Assembly (NCBI GenBank): GCA_033085395.1
Contig: MU853182.1
Location: forward strand, 1 to 64,000
Length of the DNA stretch: 64,000 nt
Origin: Xanthoparmelia taractica
Taxonomy: Eukaryota; Ascomycota; Lecanoromycetes; Lecanorales; Parmeliaceae
Direction: 5' to 3'
The position numbers and the translations under genes were made by a program. The notes below the pieces were generated by a model. It searched no databases. It worked only from the letters and a program-made list of their open reading frames with translations, and was not told the DNA's origin. This document shows positions 22,785 through 34,988 of this stretch, in pieces; position 1 is the stretch's first letter; each line of letters starts with the position of its first letter.

Positions 22785-25700
22785 ATGGCGTACATCGAGA
22801 CACCGCGTACGGACGCCGGTAACGCGACTTACATGACCAATGGCCATGACTTCGAGAATTTCTCTGTGGAACCCTCACTACTTTCTCCTCTCAAGCGAAA
22901 AGATGACATCGCATCCCAATTGAAACATGGTCGCGGTATCAGTCTGAAAACTCCACGAGCACGCGTACCACTAGCAGACCGTCGGAACCTTCCAGGTCGA
23001 GCCGAATTCACTCCCCTTTTACAGAGTGTCGCAAGGAAGAAGTTGGAACGCAATGGAAAGTCGAGCGGCGCACCTGAGACGCCGGCATTCTTGAAGGCTA
23101 GTTATCAGGGCGGTGACAGCCCCGCTTTGCCAGGAGGAGATGTGTCAGGCGTATACGGAAGTGACATGGGGAGCTCAATGCTTGGGGACGGAGAAGGAAC
23201 GCCAATGCCCCAGGTTGCCAGCAGTAGTGCGCAGTCGACGCCGCTCGCAATTTTACCCAAGAGAGACGCTACTGGGGTTTTGACAGACCAGGGAAACATG
23301 ATGACTCTACGAGAGCAGGAAAACGTCAGTGCGGTTACAATCCCCAACTGATACAATATGCTAAATTTATCTCTAGATCATCAACAAAATTGAGAAGGAA
23401 AATTTTGGTCTCAAATTGAAGATACACTTCCTCGAAGAGTCGTTGCGAAAGTCAGGCCCTGGATTTAACGAGGCCGCGCTGAAGGAGAATACGGATCTCA
23501 AAGTTGACAAGGTCACCATACAGAAAGAGCTGAGACAATGCAAAAAGAATCTCAATGCAGCAGAGCGTGAAGTTGAGACCTTCAAGCGTCATGTTGAAGA
23601 TCTTCAGGAGAAAGCGAAGCGAAAACACGCCGACGAAACATTGCGTCAGCAGTTGGAGGACTTGAAGAGTGCCTTAGCAGCCAAAGAATCCGAAATCGAA
23701 GACCTCAAGCAACGACTAGAAACCGCAGAAGGCAATGAGGAGGAGTTGGAAAAGCTTAGAGGAGACATCGAGGACCTCGAGGCCGATCTACGAGAAAAGG
23801 ATCGCATCATCGAAGAGCGAGACGACGAGATCGACAAACTGAAGGAGCAGTCTAGGAAAGACTCCGACGAGTTTAATGAAGTGTGCGCTGAGCTGGATGC
23901 AAGCAGAAAACGCATGGAAGATCTGGAACAAGAACAAGGAGATTCTGCTCAACAGGCAGCAAGATTGAGGGAGGCACAAGATGGGCTCCAAGAAGCTCTA
24001 GAAGCTAAGCAGAAAGCTGAAGAGGATCTTGATGAGGTAAGGATGCCGCATAATTACCGGAGACTCTACTAAAAGTTGACCATAGCTGCGCGATGAGATG
24101 TCCAACAAGTCTATCAACACCAAGGGACTCAGTCGACAACTCGAAGACAAGGCAAACAAGCTCCAGGATGACCTAGCTTCGCTTCGCGAAAAGCATACTC
24201 AGTTGGCAGACCACTTTGACGACAAAAGCAGAGAAGTGCACAGACTACAAGAACAGCTTCGAGAGGCCGAGCAAGACGCGGACGTACGAGATCAACGACT
24301 GAAGGACCAGAACGAGTTGCTTCGCCATGAACATGAAACTACCGTCCGAAAATGCGAGTCTTTGACGACCCAAGCCCAGCAGGCGGTTGAAGATTTGCAA
24401 AGTAAGTCCGAAGAGAAGGATTTACTACATTCTCGACATGACGCTTTGACAGCCGAATCTCGGACCCTCCAAAGGGATTTATCCAGAGCTCAAGCGAGAA
24501 TCCAAGAATTGGAGGAAAGCCTCGAGGATGAAAGGCAGCACGCCCAGGACAACGATCGTCAACTGCGATCTGAAGCGAAGGCAGAGATAGGCCGGCTTTC
24601 AGAGACAATTGACAACCTCCACCGTGAAATGGAAGATAAGGAGAGTCAATTTACCACAAATCAAGATCAATGGGAAAGCCAACGAAGAGGTCTCCAGTCT
24701 CAAAAGGAGAGAGCCGAAGAACAGGCAGTAGGTCTGCAACGAACAATCAGTAAGTTACAGGAGACTGAAGGCACGCTGTCTGGCCGTGAAATGAAGCTCA
24801 AAGAAGCTCTCGATAGCGAAAAACAGCGACACAAAAGTGAAGAGGCGATCCTTGAGCGTCAAGTCCAGGAATTGAATGCGGATGTCGACGAAAAACGCCA
24901 AGCTCTGGACAACCTTCGGTCTGACTTATCGCAGACTAGAGAAGATCTCCGCATCAGCCAGCGAGAGCAATTGGCTTTGGAAGAGAAGGTGCAGGCTCTT
25001 GAAGATGAAGTCGACGTCCTTCAGAGCGGATTGGACGAGGAAGCTGATAAGGCCAGAGAAGAAATGCAGGCGGTCGAAGATCAGGCCGAAGCTTTGAGAT
25101 CCGCCTTGGATGTTGCGAAAAAAGAACTTGCGCAAGCTCAAGACAGAAACGCTGAGGAGTCTGTAGAAGCGGTGACTGGACTCAATACCAGATTGCAGGC
25201 CGCTGATGAGCAACTTCGACAAGTCAAAGCCGAAAAGCAGGCATTGCAAGACAAACTGGCAACGGTAAGCCTTGATCTGCGTGCGGTCCAATCATCATCT
25301 GCGCAGTTTGAGGCCGAACGTGATGAGCTCCAGAGCCAGCTTCAACAAATGCGAAGTCAAGCGGATGAGACATTCAAGTTTGACCAGGAGAAACTTGATC
25401 TCCGAACTTCAAATTTGAAGCTTGAAAATGAGATTGCTCGTCTCCGTGAGGAAAAGAAGAGTCTCGTTGAAAAGTGTGCCGCAACGGAGCACGAACTGGA
25501 ATCCGAAATTCAGCGAGCAATCTCGGAAGAAGGCCGTTTGAACGAGGAAATAATTGAATTGCAACAGAAACTTACAGCAACCACTAGCAGTAGGGATCGA
25601 GAACTCACGGCGGCGAAGCAGAAGGTTCAGCGTCTCGAGGCCCGCATCAACGAGCTTGAGGGGCTAACAGGCAGATTTGGAGATGATGCGGACGCTGCAG

Positions 25701-27108
25701 CTGAGCTCAGTATGGTCCAGAAAGACCTGTCAACCGCACGCAAGAAGGAAGCAGAATACCTCCAGCGCGAGACGGCTCAAAAGGAAGTTCTCCGAGATCT
25801 GAAGCAAAAAGTCACAAGATTAGAAAGGCAATCTCATGAGCAAGAAATTGCTCGATTGACAGTGGACTCGCCAAAATCCTCTGTAGGAGGCTCTGCTCGC
25901 AAGAACGAGCTAGTAGAGGCTCAACGCCAGCTCGCGGATGCTCGTCAACAACTCAGAGAAGCCCGAACTAAGTCCAAAGACGACTTGAAGACCCTACAAC
26001 GTAGACTTGCCGAGTCAGAACGCCAGGTTCAGTCGAACCTTGATGCCTACGAGCAGCAACGTGAACAGCTGGAAGCCGAGCTGTCTGCTACTCGCAACGA
26101 GCAGGACATCATCTCGAGCAAGAACACTATAGCAGATCAAACCATCTCACGCCTCCGTAGTCGCATCTCCTCTCTTGAGAACGACATCCGTGTCCACCGC
26201 CAAGCCACCACAGCCGATGTCACCATCGCCGAAGAACGAAAGGATCTGCACGAGATGCTCAAGGACGCCAAACTCACCGCAGAGGACCTCCAAGTGCAAA
26301 TTTCGTCTAGAGAAGCCCAGCTTGCGTCTGCCTGCAACCGTGAGAAGGATCTTCGGACCCAGCTCAAGCGTGTCCGAGAGGAACGCACTCTACAAATACA
26401 GAGATCGACGGCTCTCTCAACCGAGTTGGAGCATGTGCAATCCCGCTATGAGCGCGCCATCGACAATCTCTCTCGCCAGCAACACAACTGGGAGGAAGAG
26501 CGCAAGGCGATGGCATCCCGTGTGCGTTTTGCAAATACCTCCATCAGCAGCCTGCACGCAAGCGATAATCAGAACGTCGAGCTGATGCGCAAGAAGCATG
26601 CGGGCGAGTTGAAGGGCTTAGCCAAGCAAATACAATGGCTACGGGCTAAATGCGCAAGGGAGGAAGGCTTCAGGAGCGGATTGGTATACGAAAAGAAATT
26701 CCTACTGCTGCAGATTGAGATGTTTGAGGCTTGGTATGCTGACACACTTCTCTCTCTCTCTCTCTACCCTTCCCTTCCTTATTTATAAATATCCTGCCGG
26801 ACTCTGCTGATTGAATACGTGCGCACAGTAACCAAATCGATCTCAACCTCCTTTCCGAAATGAGCGTCACGCCAAGCCCCTCGTCTCCTCGTTTACGTCT
26901 TGCAGATAGCCTGCGTGGTAAGATTGGGAGGACGGAAAAGAAGAGACCATCGTTGCGAGCTGTGGGGTTCATGGTCATGGCAGCCTGTCGCATGAAAAGG
27001 ATGAGTTGTGAGTGGGCGGGGCAGAGGAGGGTGAGGGATGCGTTGAGTAAGAAGTTGGAGGGTATGATGGAAGGGAGGAAGGGGAAGAGGGGGGATAGTC
27101 GGAGATGA
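22785..27108 (+). CDS. Spindle-pole-body gamma-tubulin-complex scaffold (CM1 and PACT motifs; Pcp1/ApsB type)
   Basis: Model join(22785..23324,23377..24036,24086..26733,26829..27108), 1375 aa, introns 52, 49 and 95 nt. An in-frame ATG-less extension upstream is ignored because MAYIETPRTD starts cleanly at 22785. Residues 1-180 are disordered. The Cnn_1N/CM1 motif follows (from about 181, KENFGLKLKIHFLEESL), which recruits the gamma-tubulin complex. About 1000 residues of coiled coil come next, then a PACT-like segment (LAKQIQWLRAKCAREEGFR, LVYEKKFLLLQIEMFE plus CNQIDLNLL across the last intron) that targets centrosomes or SPBs. CM1 plus PACT is the layout of S. pombe Pcp1 and relatives; ApsB/Mto1 is the alternative paralogue. 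The third intron contains a (TC)n run. Confidence 0.88.
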
Positions 27109-27879
27109 GGGGGGGGTTCTTTCGTTCTGCATTGTGGGGCGTTGATTGGGCACGTTTGTTTGTTTGTTGGTTGGCTGGTTGGTTTGAGGTATATCTTGCA
27201 TAGCGGTTACGAACATAATGGATTCGTTTGCTTTGACGGTTGTCATCTAGTTCTACAGAACCCTTCTTAATTACACTTTGGGCCCCTCTGATGGTACGTT
27301 TTTGGGGTGTGATACTTTGCGAAACCCGTCATGTGCTTTGGTATCAAATTCTCACCCTCAGTACCGTAGTGAAAGACTGCTTACATCGTCCTAGTTACAA
27401 GATATACGTTGTATCAGAGCCCACCACCATATAATCTAGCCGTATAGACACCTTCCTCCCCCACGTCCCTTTCCGAACTTGTAACGCTCACCATAACCAG
27501 GACATACATGATTCTTGGTTTGACCAGTTCCAGGCTTGTCATTCTAGGTAGTGTAAGTTTAGAATGCCAAGGTAGTTAGTTAGGTGCCTGGGAGCGAATT
27601 GTATTAATTAGCCCTGGAACTGGCAAAGAAAAGTGGCCGAACTCCTGTGAAAAGAATTCCATCTGTTCGAGACTGGTATTTCATCGGGTACAACTTGCAC
27701 CATTCTCGCGAAAGAACCGGTCTTTAGTCCTGAGGAAGCCGCAATCTCCCGGCCTGGCACGGCTTAGTCCATGCAAAACGTACTCGACGTTAAGCAATTA
27801 TTATCCCTTCGCGCCTCGTAAAAGCTCATTTGACGTGCACAGTTGATGGAGATCATTGGTTTCGGAACCCTTAAAAACT
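27109..27879. other. Intergenic region downstream of the SPB gene
   Basis: G-rich then T/G-rich 3' flank (TTGTTTGTTTGTTGG at about 27150). No coding sequence recognised. Confidence 0.4.
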
Positions 27880-28475
27880 AGGATTTGAACTTGAAGTTGA
27901 AGAAGCGGGCTGTCAAAGGGCGCACGGTGCACACAACTGCAGTGGCCACCACTGGCCGTTTACTGGATTCAATAATCCCACATAGCCGGAAGGATCCTTT
28001 GTATCCCGAGTCGATTGTTTCTCGCTGATTAGATCTGGGGAAAACCGAGGCAGGCATTTGAGGGAAGGTTTTCGTTGAAGAGTAGAAATTTGGGTTGAAC
28101 ATAAAGGAGCAAGTCGTCGAAGGACGCACTTTGCACACAGCTGTAGCGGCCGCCACTGGCCGTTGACTAGATTTCAATAGGCTTTAATTGTCTCCTGACA
28201 TTATAATTCGTGATTAGATCTGGTAAAAGTCGAGGCAGGCATTTGAGGGAACGTTTTCATTGAAGAGAGGAAATTAGGTTGAACATAAAGAAGCAAATTG
28301 TTTAAGGCCGCACTCTGCACACAGCTGGAGTTACCACCACTGCCCGTTGACTAGATTCAATCGTCCCACATAGCCCCAAGGACCTTTTGTATCTTGAGTA
28401 CCTTATATTCCGCTGATTAGACCTGGGAACAAGCGAGGTAGGCATTTGAGGGAACGTTTTTATTGAACAACAGTG
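27880..28475 (+). repeat. Three diverged tandem copies of a roughly 190-bp unit
   Basis: Each unit contains, in order, TTGAA.ATAAAG, CGCACtnTGCACACAgCTG, CCACTGGCCGTTGACTAGATT, a TCTGG..AAA.CGAGGCAGG stretch and GGCATTTGAGGGAACGTTTT. The CGCAC anchors lie at about 27921, 28125 and 28309 (spacing 204 and 184 bp). None is open across its length. This looks like a noncoding tandem duplication without RIP-type decay. Confidence 0.75.
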
Positions 28476-31400
28476 ATGTTGGTGCCGGTTCGTGGCTCCT
28501 TTTGGCTAACTAACTTTCGTTCGGTGAGAGCAGTCCTACCATTGCGGTCGAAGAGCAGGAGTAAACCGTGTGGCTGGATGTTCTGATATCTTCTCTTTCC
28601 TCTGTTCTGAGTTTTTGGCAAGAATACCGTCAAGGTAAATGTAGACTGTTCTGTCGCTGAGTGCGTTTAAGTAGAAGGGAGCCGCATCAGCATGGTTGGC
28701 CCATGGCTCATGTTGTTGTGCCTTGTGAAAAGCTTAATCGGAAATGCTCTTGACCATTCTTCCTACACCAGCGTAATTGCAAGAGACTCTTACCACAAAG
28801 TCTCGAGTGCTATGTGGTTGTCAAGTCAAGATCTGAAATCTTTCACTTTCATCATGGAAACAACTCGTAGTTGATGTATTTGGCGGAGGTCTATGCTGTT
28901 GACTCGCAAAGCTGTGGAAGGTAGAAGGACGACATCCGGTAAGGTGATTCGTGAAGCTAGGATGAAAGATCGATCGTCCGTTTGAGGATGGTATCCGCAT
29001 TAACATGCGTGGCCCAAGCTGCTCGATAGAGTGGCAGTGACTATCATCTGGGAGAGTCTGAACCACTGACTGCTTTTCATCAAATCTCTCCGCCAACATA
29101 GTTACAGGTAACCCTTCCAGCAAAGTCTCCATTGGACGCTGCGGAATTTGAATGTCCGAGTTGGGAAGCTCATTCTTCTAATACTCAACCCGGGTTGCCA
29201 CTTCCGTTTGCGATGATGTTGGGAACGGGGTAGGAGTTGCAAGGAAGCCGGCTGGTAAAGGGTGAGAAGGTAGGTCATCTAGAGTCTTTTGGAAGAAAAT
29301 TTTGGCATCTGCGTGAGTGTTTTCGATTGCTAGACGTAGAGTTAGTGAAAGACTAAGTCAAGAGTGTGCGTTACTAACTGCTCACAAGCACTTGTGTGCA
29401 TCGACCCGGTTGCAAGAGACCCTTGCTTGGTCAAAGACCTGAATCTCTGACTGCTGTTGACCAATCATGCTGCACCGACATAGTTGCAGAAGACGATTGT
29501 CACAGGAGCCTCACTAGATGTGTGGGATGTAAAGCTCTGTTTCTCTTTTTGCACCCATATGATTGCAGAAGACATTCCTAAGATCTTTCCTTTGAACATT
29601 TTGGATATCGTGAAAATTGCTGGATTTTCACATCGCGCGCATTGAAGGATAGTTGGAGCAAATATGGCCATGGTGAAGAGAAACGATGTGGTGTGCTTCG
29701 ATACCATGAATGGCTTTGTCCGTTCCACTGTGTGTGTTGCTCTCTCTCTGAAGAGATGCAATTCGAAGCTGACGGTTCTCCTTTTGCGAATGATCATGGA
29801 GACATCTGCCTGGGTGTCTTTGGATACTCAACGTAATAAGAGACCCATGAGCATTATGCATTACCCCCGCGGTTGACCTTCGTCCTGCCCCGGGCTACTT
29901 GCAAGAGATTTTCCATCAAAACTTTTGATTAAAGCTGTGGGATGTGAGACTCAAGTCTTCTTTTCCTGTTCCATTCAAGTGAGGCTGCTTGCAAATTACA
30001 GATCAAAGACCATTGCTCCTCTCTCCGCGATACCAGAATGTCTGCGTCCGCGCGAATGTCCTAGGTCTCTAGGAGTGAGGATAAAAAAAGATATAGCCAT
30101 CACCATGGATCACTGAATGCTATTCCTTGTTCTCAGCACTGAAAAAGTCGCATGAGACTTTTCGAGAAAAGTCGTAACTAAAGACTGGGGTGTTTGAGAC
30201 TTGAAAAATGTTGTTTTTGGTGAAATCTGTCTTTAAAGAATTGTAGCCGAAAGAATGTTCGCTACTCCTTTGCAAAAGAAGAACGAAGGCCGACGTAAGG
30301 ACATTCCAGTCGAATGTACGCACCGGTAGTCGCTGTTGACTGTGTCTCCACACCGTTGTAGGTGTAGGAGGCCTCCCTCATAAGTCTCACTAAGTCTGAT
30401 GGTGCTTCAAGTTCTGGTCGCCTTTTGCTGTTCGAGCTTGGGTAACAATGCTGAGAAAGGAAATGTTGAACGATGTTCGCTCTTTGCATCTGAGTCGAAA
30501 GAGGATAGCAGTCACAGTAATGTCAGACTGAGTCAATGATTGCTCATTGATCACTGATTTTTCGTACTGATGTAATACATGTGACTTCTCTCGCCATTTA
30601 TCGGCCAGTCAGACGTGGAGGTCTCGGTGCTGAAGGGTCCACCACAGCTCTGGTAGCCTCGGTATGGATCAAACTCCAGTTCCTCCTGAACTTTGCTGTG
30701 TCCTTCTTTAGGTCTCATCTCCTTTGTTGGTAAGAGTTCGTTCGTCCCTCGACTATGGTCTGAGTAGTTTCCACAGTCACCTCCCCACAATTCGGAAGTC
30801 AGCGGGCATTGCGCCCCCGCTATGTATCAAGATGCGCGTTGATAGGGATTCAAATTGTTCTTAGATGGAGGTATTAGCCTGTTCGATGAGGTCTTTTCAT
30901 TTTTAGCGTATGTTGTCAGGCATGGTATGTTCGAGAGGTCCGGTAGAGGGTCCGTGACTAGAGGTTAGAATTTGTGAGAAGTTCCAGGCAGTGTGGTAGA
31001 CGTGATGGAGCATGAACGCTTTACTAAAACCATTAATGGAGCTGCATCGATCGAAATCGAGGCTAGCTGAGTTGAGGACTCACAATAATGCCGCCATATA
31101 CCTGCAGCTGTCGCGCTCATTGACGGTCTTTGTGTGTTCCCTTTCACCGCTGCGCTCCTGCTCAGGCTGGAGCCCATGAGCTTTGGCAACGGCATCACGC
31201 GACCGTGGCAGACTCGAATAGCCTCTTGATCCTTCGTGTAGTATCGTATGGATGATGGTGGCCTCATCTGCGTGGCCAGCAGAAAACGTGAAGAAGGAGG
31301 AAAGATTTACTGGGTGAGCTTTGTGTGCAAGTGTTGGAGTTCATACCCAAATAAAGTTCAAGAACCCCGTAATTACACCGAGTGCTCACTGGCAAAGCAT

Positions 31401-32674
31401 AGTATAGGCTGGGTTAAGATAAGGCCAATCATGTAAGGTCTGTGGTGGAGCTAAGCCAGTTCAAGCTGAGAGACGTGAGGGGTAACGTTCCCATAATGTG
31501 TCACACACACACGTACGAATAAGCATATGAGTAATTCAAAAGAGCCAAAAAGCCTGGGGTGAAAGCCAAAGTTGCTGAGAAATGTGTTTCAGAACACTCA
31601 GACTATACACTCTCTAGCATACCAGAAAGGGCAAGGATGTATGCTTGCATATAAACTTTAAGAGTGTACCAGTAGACGGGAGAAGGATCTTGTATGTATG
31701 TATAAAGTAGAAAGGTATGTGCACTGGAGAAAAAAAAAGTGGGAGAAAGTTGGAGAGGGTGGGGGTTTAAATACCCCCGGATGCCGCCGATCCCCTGCCT
31801 TCACTGTGTGTTTTGCCATCACCTTATTTATTCATCCCAAGCTTCATCGCTGGTGGAGAGTGATGTGCTCCATCCATTCGGCGTAATTCTTTGATAACGG
31901 GATGCACCCAGAATTCATTCGTAGAGAGCAGAATCCATTCATAGAGAGATTTCACCAGCAGGGAGACTTTGATTTGCTTCGATTACTCTTAGGCTAAGTT
32001 GCCTGTAATATGGACATGCGCTCAATTCATAGACAGGCTTTATTAACGGAGCCTTTGATGCACTCACAGATTTCAACTGCGCTTTGCACCCACATCTGAT
32101 TCAAGGCTGTGATGCACTGCATATACAAAATCGTCATCCGTTTGTAAGCTTGGAATACCTTGTCACGTATGGAGATGAAAGGGTATCGTGGTCTTGGATA
32201 TTAAAGGAATATGTGTAGTTTGTCTAGTCGTCTACGAAATGAGATATTTGCGGATGTCAAAGCAGCGAGTAGAGGCTTGACTCAAGATCGTTTAGGCAAG
32301 CCGAAGTTCATCCGCCATCAGGGTTATGGAGTTCTGATTTTCACTAACCTCAGCAGCCTATTAAGTATCAACCTGTGACAGTCAAAACTAGATATGGTAG
32401 ATGCGGTAGTAATTTGTCACCTGCCTCACTGCCGAAGACATGGCCTATCAATAAAGCATCGTTAGGGATACAGTGATGGGCAGGCTAGCAGGCTCAGCTA
32501 CCCGTGACCACAGGCGCCGAAGAAGGTAGGTAAGCTTGGAGTGAGTGCTGCATGTTCCTTGAAAAGTCTATTTTATTGTCTATGCGTTGCCACCTGCTTC
32601 CTCTTGGTTCGGTCCCCCCTCCATGCTGCTCGTGACATTTCTCCTTTCCCAACAAGTCGAAGTTTCAAGAGATA
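28476..32674. other. Gene-poor region with weakly repeated phrases
   Basis: No credible gene. Short phrases recur with divergence, for example GTTGCAAGAGAC / ACTTGCAAGAGA (about 28778, 29409, 29898), CCGACATAGTTGCAGAAGAC and GGGATGTGAGACTC / GGGATGTAAAGCTC, which suggests an old expanded repeat. A minus-strand open frame of 100 codons (30965-31267) is not supported by any motif. A short CA microsatellite lies at about 31502. Confidence 0.4.
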
Positions 32675-33390
32675 TTAGTATGCTAGTGAGTGTAAGTAAA
32701 GGTCATCAAGGCCAAGAACACCAGAGGACTCACCGAAAGATCGGACTGCAGATGTGAGACCAGCTGCAATACCCAGATGTGTGCTAAAGTAATCCTGGAG
32801 GACCAGGACACGACCGGCTGCAATACCCAGATGTGTGCTAAAGTAATCCTGGAGGACCAGGGCACGACCGGCTGCAATACCCAGATGTATGCTGACGTAG
32901 TCCTGAAAGACCAGGACACCACCGGCTGCGATACCTAGATGCGTGCTGAAGTAATCCTGGAGGACCAGGACACCACCGGCTGCGATACCCGGATGGGTGC
33001 TGACAACTTCGTTTGCTGGCTCCGCAAACAGTTCGAGTCGCCACTTGAGGAATGGAACGATTAGGCTGGGAGAGCCATCGTCTAGCACTTGAAGTAGTCC
33101 TGAAGGACCAGGACACTACTCCGAAAGCCACGCCCAATGCCGATGCCTGTCAGGATTCCTTGTACTGGCAACAATGCCCAGAGCTTCCGACACCGCTCAT
33201 GGATAGGCTTGAGATCATCATTAACATATACACACCTCTTGTGCACGGGCGAGAGTTGCCTTTGTCGATCAAAGGGCTAACCACGATGCTCATGGAGAAG
33301 AGAAGGAAGATCTCCACTACTCTCCATTCCAGACTTCCATGGTCTAGGCAACTAAAGTCCGTGCATTGCCAAGATCATCCCGGCTGAATG
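32675..33390 (-). pseudogene. Possible relic of a membrane transporter containing a minisatellite
   Basis: On the minus strand the phrases FLLFSMSIVVSPLIDKG, LWALLPVQGILTGIGIG and VLVLQDYFSTHLGIAAG appear in order. They are hydrophobic and resemble the TM3-TM5 region of MFS monocarboxylate-type permeases. The frame is broken by stops between them, and no flanking exons were found. The last phrase is repeated by the 54-bp minisatellite. The MFS assignment is a guess from pattern. Confidence 0.25.
32757..33002. repeat. 54-bp minisatellite, about 4.5 units
   Basis: Units of the form CGGCTGCAATACCCAGATGT...GTAATCCTGGAGGACCAGGACAC repeat every 54 bp (18 codons). Each holds the inverted repeat CCTGG-AGGA-CCAGG. 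Read on the minus strand the array stays open and encodes an 18-residue period (VLVLQDYFSTHLGIAAGR). Isolated pieces of the core recur at about 33100 and 34620. Confidence 0.8.
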
Positions 33391-34988
33391 TTGGTAGCAG
33401 TGTTGAAACGACCCGTAAATCGAGCTAACTAAGACGTTCTGAACAGCAGTGGTGCTTTCCACGCCCGCCGGTCACCCAGGAAGTTGAATCCTATAGATGA
33501 ATGGTCCTTCTGGAGGATTGGCTGGTCCGTACTGACCTTCTGTCTGTAGCCGTGCAATATCGCGCTGTCATTCAATCCACCGGTTGAAAGTAATCACCCT
33601 TTCTCTGGATGCGGCACCTTTCCGACCGGTGGTTAATTCGCCGACGAAATCCATCCGGTTGGGGGGAAGAGTGGTAGTCCCGGCGGATCCCTAAGGATGC
33701 AACAGAGGTTAGTGAAGATGGCCAAGAAGGGTAGAAGGTTACATACAGCTGGTGTCAAAATGCCACTTCCATGGAAACGCTGCTATTGGTAGCGGATGTA
33801 TAGCAGCGATGGTGTCCATATTTACCACCACCACAACTTGACGTTGCGTGGTGCGCATGTGAACTAGCCCAATCTTTAAGGAGCGAGGTCGCTGGATAAA
33901 CAAAAGCAAAGACAGCCAAGGCATCAAAGCTTCGAGAGCGATGTCATCGGATAGATCAAGGCAGACGCAGGCACACCGCCAAATGCAAAGAGATCGATAG
34001 CGATACCTCGAAGGTACAGATGATCTCCGAATCCTAGCAACCTCGTGGCCACGAGATCTGGTGCTCGCTCAACCAGGAAGAGGCAAAGAACGACCTTTTA
34101 GTTGATGCAGAGAACGAGACACACTTCCATGGTAGCGCGATGGCGGCCTGCATAACACCTCTGGCTTCGACTCAAGATCAGCTGGGAAAGGAAAGGCGAG
34201 CAGCCAGGAGCAATCGCTAGCACTAGGACTCGGAAAGAGTTGAGCTGCTCCAATTTGCCAACCTTCAGCGTTTGAGACGCGTGACTAAGGACAATTAGTG
34301 CTTTCTGTTTAAGAATGCGACGATGGACGTTTATTTGAACAAAGCTTATACATACTTAGCATTCTGGATACCATATAACGACCAGTTCCAGTGGCGGCGT
34401 ATGGCACCGTGCCTTGGGGGAGAGAACTGCGCTTTGCAAAAGGTCAACCACAAATCAGGTCGGCTTTCTGCCGTACCGGCCCCATTGGCAGGCCAACTTT
34501 GACCCAGACGAGTACCCGGGTGAGAACTCATTGAGGCCATCACGTTGAATCATGCCTTCATTGCGCGACTGATGACCAGGCCACGTAGGCCACCGCCAGC
34601 ACAACAATTTGGGGACCTCTTCCTGGAGGACCAGGATATCCTGAATACAGAGTTTGCATCCAAGCAACGCTGTCGGACGTTGTCCAGGATGTCCTCGGAC
34701 TGGAACATCTGCGTACGTGAAGCTTGTGCTAGACTTGGATATTCCATAAACTCTTTCCGCTCACGAGATGAAACATAACCCAGTAATCCAATGAGGAGTC
34801 ATAACTGGTCACTCTTAGTCAGTGTATCGTTACTATAGCTGTCTCATTCGCTTTCGTGCTTTGCTGGGCCTCTTTACCTCGTCTTGTCCTATATACTCTG
34901 AATTTTGTAGTTACGTCGGAGTTCCGTGCGAGCTTAAGACCGCTGGCGTTCATCTTTTATTTTTTCCTGCGCGGCTTTGGCACGGATC
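33391..34988. other. Region without a confident gene
   Basis: Hydrophobic stretches are open on the minus strand near 33980-33870 and 34620-34560 but cannot be linked by consistent splicing. They may be remnants of membrane-protein genes. I see nothing assignable. Confidence 0.3.

Noticed and set aside
30965..31267. 100-codon minus-strand ORF
   Set aside because: Plausible composition but no signal peptide, domain or consistent splicing to neighbours; kept as intergenic.
33600..33640. CACCTTTCCGACCGG resembling the MITE terminal repeat
   Set aside because: No partner inverted repeat or duplication nearby; a chance match of about 11 bp.
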